Source of the DNA: Ignavibacteria bacterium
GTDB lineage: Bacteria > Bacteroidota > Ignavibacteria > UBA10030 > UBA6906
Direction of reading: 5' to 3'
Length of the DNA stretch: 11,919 nt
Assembly: GCA_029859455.1 (NCBI GenBank)
Contig: JAOUDE010000041.1
Coordinates: forward strand, 1-11,919
Of this stretch, positions 6,458-11,919 are shown one piece after another (the first letter of the stretch is position 1; every line of letters starts with the position of its first letter). A model generated the notes under the pieces. That model made no database searches and was not told where the DNA came from. It saw only the letters and a program-made list of their open reading frames with translations. The translations under genes were made by a program, and so were the position numbers.

Positions 6458-8175
6458 GCTGGGTCCTCGGCCTTGTCAGCGACAACCTTACCACGGCCCT
6501 CCGAAAGAAGGTTTCCTCTGTTCATAGTTCTCCCCTTCACACCTATTCTGATTCACACACGCATCTGATAGCAGGCGGCCTGCCTTCAACGCTCCTGTTC
6601 GATGGTACAGCCGGTCCCTGTCCCCTGGTGGTCCTCGGGTGTGGAATCCGCTCTCGAGCCGGGTGCGCGTCAGGAATGGACGCTCATCACTGGCGCGCCA
6701 TCATTGCCGGGCGCGAGTCTGATGTTCGGGATATTGATGGCCACTTTCTGGTGATTTCTCCCCGGGGGAGGGAAGTGTACTGCTGGTCCGATTCCCTCGG
6801 TCTGCGCCGTCTCTACTCCATTCGACGGGATGAAGGAACATTCTTTTCGAGCAGAATCGATCTCCTCGCGAAGCTCGCCGGAGGTCTTTCTCTCTCTCCC
6901 CGGAAATTTGGCGGCCATTGGCTCACGTTCAATCAAATGTCATTTGAAGGGTTCCACGAGGGAGTGATCCGGACAGGTCCCGGTTCGACCATGATCCTCA
7001 GCGCCGACAATGTCCGGGTGAACCACAGGCTCTTTTCTCCGGGGAACATTTCGGTGGAGCCGGATGTCTTCACAGATCTGTTGAAACAATATCTCGCTTT
7101 CGAGCCGGCGGGTGGGAAAAAGATGGCCTTTGGCCTTTCCGGGGGGCTCGATTCCCGTCTGCTCCTGAGCCTCCTCCTTCCACAGAAAGAGCGATTCTAC
7201 CTTTATAGCCTCGGGAACGAAGCCGAACCGGACTGTACTGTTGCCCGTTCGATTGCCAACGATCTGTCACTGGAACAGGTTATGCTTGGGGAAGAGGTGC
7301 CTTCCGCTGATATCTGTCTCGATCGTCTGAGAAGATATGCCGCGAGAACGTACGCGTTTTCTCCTGCATCGTCATTTCATAAACTCGGGGTTTTTGGCAG
7401 ACTTCATGAACGTGGATCGTATGTCGTTGACGGAGGGATGGGGGAAATTGTCCGCCGGCAATTTCTGAATCGGCTCCGGGTCCGGGGCCGGCGGTATCTT
7501 GAAAATGCGCGTCCGTCGGAGATCTTCCGGCATATGCAGGTTCCGGTCCCTGACATCTTCAAACAGGAGGTCATCCGGGAGATGCGGGCGGGAGCCCTTG
7601 AGGATATCGGGACGGCGATGCAACGGCTTCCCCCCGGGTGCAGCCACGATGACATTCTTGACACGCTGATCGTCCGGTACCGCTATCCCAACTACGCGGG
7701 GATCGAGCAGAGCCGGATGGATGAGGAGGTCCTCAGCCTGACGCCATTCTGCCAGGCTTCTGTCGTGAACTCGGCATTCGGACTTTCCGCGTCGCACAAG
7801 CGAGGCGCGAGGCTGTTTCGGAGGTTGATCCGATCCGGGAGCCCTCAGCTGGCATCGTATCCTCTTGTGAAGGGAGGCAGCCGGTATCCCTTCAGCCTTT
7901 CCCCGATCTCTTCATGGGTCTGGACCGGTGTTCAGAAGAGAATCGGGAGATCATATGAGGATCCCACCCGTGATATCGTTTTGAAGAAACTCGGCCCCTA
8001 TGTCAGGGATCAGGTCCGGGCCGGCGCTGTTCGTTCGTATGAACTGTATGACTACCCGTCAATACTGCAGTGCGTTGACTCATACTATGAAGGCGATGAA
8101 ACGAAGGGGAGCTTTGTTGACCGATGGCTCTCATTTGAGATCTGGCGCCAAATGACGGGAGGTTCCGGCGATTGA
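6454..8175 (+). CDS. asparagine-synthetase-like protein lacking the glutaminase cysteine
   Basis: This 573-residue protein has the two-domain AsnB layout. Residues 1 to about 195 resemble an Ntn glutaminase domain: VRDIDGHFLVISP (91-103), WSDSLGLRRLYS (111-122) and FSSRIDLLAKL (131-141) match the DG.F, RD.LG..PLYY and FASEI.AL blocks. Residues 210-573 form an adenylating PP-loop domain with FGLSGGLDSRLLLSLLL (SGGLDS 229-234), an acidic DGGMGE (326-331) and a basic PLVKGGSRYPF (470-480). The start GTG 6454 overlaps the dnaG stop (GTGA). The protein begins MSWVLG, so the nucleophilic Cys2 of glutamine-dependent AsnB is missing; beta-lactam synthetases lost it too. It probably adenylates a carboxylate and condenses it with an amine other than glutamine-derived ammonia, or uses free ammonia. 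Substrate unknown. Because it is coupled to dnaG and followed by a glycosyltransferase unit, a surface-polymer role is possible but unproven. Confidence 0.8.
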   Translation: MSWVLGLVSDNLTTALRKKVSSVHSSPLHTYSDSHTHLIAGGLPSTLLFDGTAGPCPLVVLGCGIRSRAGCASGMDAHHWRAIIAGRESDVRDIDGHFLVISPRGREVYCWSDSLGLRRLYSIRRDEGTFFSSRIDLLAKLAGGLSLSPRKFGGHWLTFNQMSFEGFHEGVIRTGPGSTMILSADNVRVNHRLFSPGNISVEPDVFTDLLKQYLAFEPAGGKKMAFGLSGGLDSRLLLSLLLPQKERFYLYSLGNEAEPDCTVARSIANDLSLEQVMLGEEVPSADICLDRLRRYAARTYAFSPASSFHKLGVFGRLHERGSYVVDGGMGEIVRRQFLNRLRVRGRRYLENARPSEIFRHMQVPVPDIFKQEVIREMRAGALEDIGTAMQRLPPGCSHDDILDTLIVRYRYPNYAGIEQSRMDEEVLSLTPFCQASVVNSAFGLSASHKRGARLFRRLIRSGSPQLASYPLVKGGSRYPFSLSPISSWVWTGVQKRIGRSYEDPTRDIVLKKLGPYVRDQVRAGAVRSYELYDYPSILQCVDSYYEGDETKGSFVDRWLSFEIWRQMTGGSGD

Positions 8176-8179
8176 CCGT

Positions 8180-8208
8180 TTGCAATTGAAACGTCCTTGG
8201 CCTATATT
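8180..8208 (+). promoter_or_regulatory. candidate sigma70 promoter for the GT9-DUF3108 unit
   Basis: TTGCAA (8180-8185) is followed by a 17-bp spacer and TATATT (8203-8208), placing a start near 8215. It falls in the only sizeable non-coding gap (8176-8285) after the AsnB-like gene, and is followed by an AT-rich start region. It includes the near-palindrome CGTTT-GCAATTG-AAACG (8177-8193) over the -35 box. Confidence 0.55.
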
Positions 8209-8285
8209 TTTCTTGTTTTCTTATCACATGGGATCGCCAACTGTTCTCCAACCGGAAAAAGAGCCCAGATGAAAGGCCGAAAAGA

Positions 8286-9338
8286 ATTCTGATCGTTCGG
8301 ACCGACCGGCTGGGAGATGTGGTGCTTACACTTCCCATTCTTCCGCTCCTCCGCTCCTGCTTTCCCGATGCACACATTGCCATGCTGCTGAAGCGCTATA
8401 CCGGCGATATTGTAGAGGGGAATCCCTATCTTAACGAGTTGCTCTGGTATGATGATGAGAACGGACCCGTTCCCCTTTCCCGAATGCGGAGAGAAATCAG
8501 TGCCCGGAAGTTTGATGCAGCTGTCGTCGTGTACCCCCGTTTCAGGCTTGCGTGGCTGATCGCGCGATCCGGTATTCCGCTCAGAATCGGGACCGGCTAC
8601 CGGTACTACTCCCTGTTGTTCAACAAAAGGGTGTACGAACACAGGAGACTGGGAGAAAAACATGAACTCGAATATAACATGACGCTGCTCCAACAGCTCG
8701 GCTGTGGTCTGTCCGGCGGCCCGGAGTTCGTCATCGACATTCCGGCGGAAGCACGGCGAAAAGCCAAAGACCTGATCAAAAAATCAGGTGACCGACCGGT
8801 CGTCATCATTCATCCCGGTTCTGGCGGCTCTGCCCGTGAATGGCCGGCATCAAAGTTTGGAGAGCTTGCAAAGCGGATGGTCAACGAAGACAATGTTAGC
8901 CTGATGGTAACAGGGGCAGGGAGTGATGCGGCGGCCGTCAACGCGGTGGTTGAGGCATCGGGTGGAAGAGCGATCTCGCTCCTCGGCAAGCTCACCGTCA
9001 AGGAGCTTGCGGCGTTGCTGGAGGCTTCGTCGCTGTTCGTCGGCAATTCCACCGGTCCGATCCATATTGCCGCGGCAATGGGAACGCCGGTTGTCGGCCT
9101 GTACCCTCAGCACACGGCAATGAGTGTCCGTCGATGGGGACCCTGGACTCCCGACAAGCAGCTTTTTGTTCCCTTGAAGCCGGTCGATTGCCGCGAATGC
9201 GAAGGCCTGCCCGGCTCACCATGTGCCTGTATGGAGAGTATTGCGGTTGAACCAGTCCTCTCAGGCGCCCGGGAGCTGCTCAGACTCCGCAGAACCAGGA
9301 AGCCGGACGCACGGGAGACCGGAGCAATGACCGCATGA
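8286..9338 (+). CDS. GT9-family glycosyltransferase (ADP-heptose:LPS heptosyltransferase-like)
   Basis: This is an inner-membrane-associated glycosyltransferase of the WaaC/WaaF/WaaQ class that would add heptose or a related sugar to the lipopolysaccharide core. Residues encoded from 8283 read RILIVRTDRLGDVVLTLPILP, the family's first beta strand and glycine loop. The C-terminal half has VVIIHPGSGGSAREWP (8799-8846), LFVGNSTGPIHIAAAMGTPVVGLY (about 9034-9105; canonical D[ST]GPxHxAAAxGxP) and the closing cysteine cluster DCRECEGLPGSPCACM. No ATG, GTG or TTG lies in frame between the upstream stop (8187-8189) and GTG 8319, which would cut off the first strand. ATT 8286, with AAAGG (8272-8276) 9 bases before it, is used here as the tentative start; the alternative is a one-base frameshift from ATG 8269. 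The stop overlaps the next gene as ATGA. Exact sugar and acceptor are not determinable. Confidence 0.85.
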   Translation: MLIVRTDRLGDVVLTLPILPLLRSCFPDAHIAMLLKRYTGDIVEGNPYLNELLWYDDENGPVPLSRMRREISARKFDAAVVVYPRFRLAWLIARSGIPLRIGTGYRYYSLLFNKRVYEHRRLGEKHELEYNMTLLQQLGCGLSGGPEFVIDIPAEARRKAKDLIKKSGDRPVVIIHPGSGGSAREWPASKFGELAKRMVNEDNVSLMVTGAGSDAAAVNAVVEASGGRAISLLGKLTVKELAALLEASSLFVGNSTGPIHIAAAMGTPVVGLYPQHTAMSVRRWGPWTPDKQLFVPLKPVDCRECEGLPGSPCACMESIAVEPVLSGARELLRLRRTRKPDARETGAMTA

Positions 9339-10201
9339 GGGGCATGCTGACGATCGGGTTGCTGGTAAGCATAGGGCTGGTATTCGCCTTCACACTCCCG
9401 CCTGAACACCGGATGACGGTCTCTGAACACGGCGTACCACCTGATACGACGGAGAGTCAGGAAAAACAGGACTCGGTTGCCCCGTTTGTCTTTCGAAAGA
9501 TCAGGAATCATGCATTCGGTGTGGGTGAGCGCCTCGTGTTCGATGTGAACTACGGGCTGATCACAGCCGGTGAGGCGATCATGCATGTGGCGGCCTATGA
9601 TACGCTGTACAACCGTCCGTGCTATCGGGTGGAATTCCGGGTGAATTCCGCTCCGAGTTTTTCCTGGATCTACAAGGTGGAGGACCGGTACCTGACCTTC
9701 ATCGATACCGAGACCCTCGCTCCGTGGAGGTTCGAGCAGCACATCCGTGAGGGGTCATACAGGCGGGACTTTGTCGCCGATTTCGACCAGGTGAACAATC
9801 GTGCCATCACCGCCGACAGTGTCTATTCGGTCCCTGCGTACGTGCACGACATTATGTCGGCGTTCTATTTTTCCAGAACACTGGACTTTTCAGACTCAAA
9901 GCCCGGCGACGATGTCCTTCTCCACAACTTCTACAAAGACACAAGCCACGAACTGGTTGTCCGCTTTCTGGGGCGGCAGGAACTTGAAGTCGAAGCGGGG
10001 ACCTTTCGGACGATTGTCGTCGAACCTCTTGTTCGGGAGGGTGGTCTCTTCAAGAGTGAAGGGAGGCTGGTTGTGTGGTTGACGGACGATGAACGGAAAA
10101 TGCCGGTACGTGTCAATTCCAAAGTGGTGATTGGTTCCATCGATTCAGAACTTCGAGAGTATTCGGGCCTGATCGGCCCGCTACCGTCACGCATACGATA
10201 G
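9335..10201 (+). CDS. DUF3108 family exported protein
   Basis: This 288-residue protein starts at ATG 9335, overlapping the glycosyltransferase stop (ATGA), with GGAG (9321-9324) 10 bases upstream. Residues 1-22 form a short signal peptide or anchor (MRGMLTIGLLVSIGLVFAFT), with one arginine before a hydrophobic run; there is no lipobox cysteine. Residues 25-55 are a polar linker. The DUF3108 domain begins with FGVGERLVFDVNYGLITAGEAIMHV (61-85), the family's hallmark (GE.L.Y.v.y..i.aGea), followed by beta-rich sequence to a conserved end containing WLTDDERKMPVRVNSKVVIGSI (about 249-270). It is predicted to be a periplasmic or outer-membrane-facing beta protein. The family's biochemical role is not established as far as I know; its coupling to an LPS-type glycosyltransferase is consistent with envelope biogenesis. 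Confidence 0.85.
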   Translation: MRGMLTIGLLVSIGLVFAFTLPPEHRMTVSEHGVPPDTTESQEKQDSVAPFVFRKIRNHAFGVGERLVFDVNYGLITAGEAIMHVAAYDTLYNRPCYRVEFRVNSAPSFSWIYKVEDRYLTFIDTETLAPWRFEQHIREGSYRRDFVADFDQVNNRAITADSVYSVPAYVHDIMSAFYFSRTLDFSDSKPGDDVLLHNFYKDTSHELVVRFLGRQELEVEAGTFRTIVVEPLVREGGLFKSEGRLVVWLTDDERKMPVRVNSKVVIGSIDSELREYSGLIGPLPSRIR

Positions 10202-10211
10202 AGGTCTGCCT

Positions 10212-11186
10212 ATGACACGATATAAGCGTGCCGATCTTTCAGGCATCAAGACGATCTCCATCCGTTCCCGGAAGAGCAATGTCACCCCGGAACAGTTCGC
10301 ACGGCCGTTCGACGGACGCACAGGCTCCTTCGCCGAATTCGCCGGATCACTTCCCGATGTGCTCGTCGCGAAGGACCTGAAGGCGCTTGTCCGGGATATT
10401 CTGGAGTCGAGAAAGGACGGGAAACCGGTGATTCTGATGATGGGAGCACATGTCATCAAGGTCGGCCTTTCTCCGGTTCTGATCGATCTGGTCAAGCGCA
10501 ATATCGTAACGACGGTTGCCATGAACAGCGCTTCAGCCATCCATGATGTGGAGACGGCGATGTGGGGGAAGACATCGGAAGATGTTGCGGCGAATCTGGG
10601 AGACGGCCGTTTCGGCATGGTTCGTGAAACAGGAGAATTCATCAACCATGCACTGACGGAGGCTCATCGTGAATCCGATCTCGGATACGGTGAAGCTCTG
10701 GCGCGGAAACTGATGGAGGCGAGCCCGCGATTCCTCGAACACAGCATTCTTGCCGTCTGTTACTCACTCGGCATTCCCGTCACAGTCCATGCCGCGATCG
10801 GAACCGATATCATACACCAGCAGCCCACGATGGACGGGGCCGCAACCGGCGAGCTTTCCTTCCGGGATTTCCGCACACTCAGTGAATGCTGCATGGGCCT
10901 GAGCAAAGGCGGGGTGGTCCTGAATGTCGGGTCCGCCGTGATCATGCCGGAGGTGTTCCTCAAGGCACTGACGGTTGCAAGAAACCTCGGACGGAAGGGA
11001 GGCCGATTTACCACGGCCGTCTTCGATATGAATGTCCATTACCGTCCCTCGATGAACGTCCAGCAGCGGCCGACCGCAGGAGGCGGCAAGGGTTACTATT
11101 TCACCGGGCATCACGAGATCATGATTCCGCTTCTGGCGGCGATGATTCAAACCGGCATGTCAACACCGAAGAAAGGAACGCGGTAA
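10212..11186 (+). CDS. conserved protein resembling deoxyhypusine synthase (Rossmann-like), function unknown
   Basis: This 324-residue soluble protein starts at ATG 10212 with GAGG (10201-10204) 7 bases upstream. It shows an NAD-binding, deoxyhypusine-synthase-like pattern: GKPVILMMGAHVIKVGLSPVLIDLVKR (75-101), AMNSASAIHDVETAMWGKTSEDV (108-130), GDGRFGMVRETGEFINHAL (135-153), then GIPVTVHAAIGTDIIHQQP, LNVGSAVIMPEVFLKALTVARNLG, and a glycine-rich TAGGGKGYYFTGHHEIMIPLL near the end. Deoxyhypusine synthase has NVGSVxHPS and GGGxxKHH blocks in comparable order. I match these from memory by motif, so the family call is moderate. Bacteria generally lack hypusine-modified eIF5A, so the reaction is probably different (a homospermidine- or carboxyspermidine-like transfer, or another NAD-linked step). 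The stop is shared with the following start (TAATG). Confidence 0.65.
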   Translation: MTRYKRADLSGIKTISIRSRKSNVTPEQFARPFDGRTGSFAEFAGSLPDVLVAKDLKALVRDILESRKDGKPVILMMGAHVIKVGLSPVLIDLVKRNIVTTVAMNSASAIHDVETAMWGKTSEDVAANLGDGRFGMVRETGEFINHALTEAHRESDLGYGEALARKLMEASPRFLEHSILAVCYSLGIPVTVHAAIGTDIIHQQPTMDGAATGELSFRDFRTLSECCMGLSKGGVVLNVGSAVIMPEVFLKALTVARNLGRKGGRFTTAVFDMNVHYRPSMNVQQRPTAGGGKGYYFTGHHEIMIPLLAAMIQTGMSTPKKGTR

Positions 11187-11919
11187 TGGCTGTTCCAATC
11201 GAGCCGGTGAAACAGGGCGTCCTCGCAAGGATGCCTGCGATTCCGTTTGCCGCTCTTAGTCTTCTGATCATATTTTTTCTGTACCAGGCGGTCGGCGGAG
11301 CAGTCACCTTCCTCGTCATGGGCGGAATGGCCAACGAGGAGAATGTTGCGACGGCGCGGTGGCTCACCCTTGGAGGTCAGCTTCTCTTTATCCTGATTCC
11401 AACGTTTCTGCTGGCAAGGGGGAGAGGGGTCGGAAACCGCGTTTTCCCGGTGCGGAATGTACGCCTGTCGGAAATTCTCGTTACTCTGGTTGGCATTCTG
11501 GCTCTCCAGCAGGTGCTTCAATCATACATGCTGCTGCAGGATCAGATTCCTCTTCCCGATTCGATCCGCGATTTCGTCGATCCGTTCAAGCAGATGATCG
11601 AGGAAACATACCGGGTGCTGGTCACGGCTCATTCCGGACCGGAGTTTCTTGGTGTCGTTCTCGTCGTTGCCGTGATTCCGGCGCTCGCCGAGGAGCTTCT
11701 GTTCCGCGGACTGATTCAGGAGACTCTGGCGACTTCCGTGGGCGGACTGAAGGCAGCGGTTCTGACCGGCCTCGTCTTTGCCGCGTATCATCTGAGCCCG
11801 TTCACATTTGTCCCTCTGGCTGTTCTTGGCATTTATTTCGGTTATCTTGTTTACCGCAGCAGGGGCCTGACCCTCGCTATCGTCGCTCATTTTGCAAACA
11901 ACTTCCTTGCCTGTCTCGC
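11186..11919 (+). CDS. CPBP (CAAX-type) intramembrane metalloprotease, 3' end outside window
   Basis: The frame is open from ATG 11186 to the window end (244 codons seen, no stop). The start overlaps the previous stop as TAATG, with AAAGGA (11173-11178) 7 bases upstream. Multiple hydrophobic segments (roughly residues 18-45, 62-78, 95-112, 153-167, 188-223) indicate a polytopic inner-membrane protein. The glutamic-type intramembrane protease signature is complete: AEELLFRG (E169, E170, R174), FAAYH (H202) and HFANN (H235, N239). Members process prenylated or membrane peptides, bacteriocin-related substrates or lipoproteins; here no substrate is apparent. It is the fourth gene of the unit starting at the GT9 gene, so co-expression with envelope genes is likely. 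Only a short C-terminal piece should be missing. Confidence 0.9.
   Translation, partial: MAVPIEPVKQGVLARMPAIPFAALSLLIIFFLYQAVGGAVTFLVMGGMANEENVATARWLTLGGQLLFILIPTFLLARGRGVGNRVFPVRNVRLSEILVTLVGILALQQVLQSYMLLQDQIPLPDSIRDFVDPFKQMIEETYRVLVTAHSGPEFLGVVLVVAVIPALAEELLFRGLIQETLATSVGGLKAAVLTGLVFAAYHLSPFTFVPLAVLGIYFGYLVYRSRGLTLAIVAHFANNFLACL

Noticed and set aside
8228..8292. Two tiny overlapping frames (14 and 7 codons, ATGA overlap at 8269) ahead of the glycosyltransferase gene, possibly leader peptides
   Set aside because: No ribosome binding site precedes the first, there is no run of a regulatory amino acid and no attenuator hairpin is visible; they are more simply explained by the start-codon problem of the glycosyltransferase gene.
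1..11919. CRISPR arrays, tRNA or rRNA genes, insertion sequences, prophage genes
   Set aside because: I saw no regularly spaced repeats, cloverleaf with TTCRA arm, rRNA blocks, transposase motifs or terminal inverted repeats; base composition is even across the window.

Overview
The window is a stretch of bacterial chromosome with about 92% coding density. All genes are on the + strand, and no gene-free gap exceeds about 170 bases. It looks like a Gram-negative (diderm) bacterium of moderately high GC that uses Shine-Dalgarno sequences and sigma70-like promoters. The diderm call rests on a GT9 (LPS heptosyltransferase-type) glycosyltransferase and an exported DUF3108 protein. The phylum cannot be fixed from the sequence. 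A lineage near Bacteroidota/Ignavibacteria/Gemmatimonadota (FCB group) is a guess only.

Layout. (1) 1-330 is the 3' end of recG. (2) 331-497 is intergenic, with a strong promoter (TTGACA-16-TATATT) whose -35 box lies inside a 16-bp palindrome that could be an operator. (3) 498-4494 is a four-gene transcription unit: two adjacent D-Ala-D-Ala-ligase-like ATP-grasp enzymes, a GNAT acetyltransferase overlapping the second ligase by ATGA, and a KamA radical-SAM/PLP aminomutase that keeps every lysine-contacting residue of lysine 2,3-aminomutase that I can align. The unit is closed by a perfect 13-bp stem terminator. (4) 4604-8175 holds dnaG (primase), translationally coupled by GTGA to an asparagine-synthetase-like protein that lacks the glutaminase cysteine. 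(5) A second promoter at 8180-8208 opens a tightly packed unit: GT9 glycosyltransferase, DUF3108 exported protein, a deoxyhypusine-synthase-like protein of unknown function, and a CPBP (CAAX-type) membrane protease that runs off the window end.

The most interesting part is the 498-4494 operon. KamA should make L-beta-lysine from lysine. A co-transcribed acetyltransferase and two amide-forming ATP-grasp ligases suggest that the beta-amino acid is acetylated and/or built into a small amide or dipeptide, for example a compatible solute or a cell-wall or secreted metabolite. The genes match neither a normal ddl locus nor the classical two-gene ablA-ablB pathway. The product is inferred, not shown. 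Secondary points are the cysteine-less AsnB-like enzyme, the GT9 gene with no canonical start codon at its true N-terminus, and the unassigned DHS-like protein.
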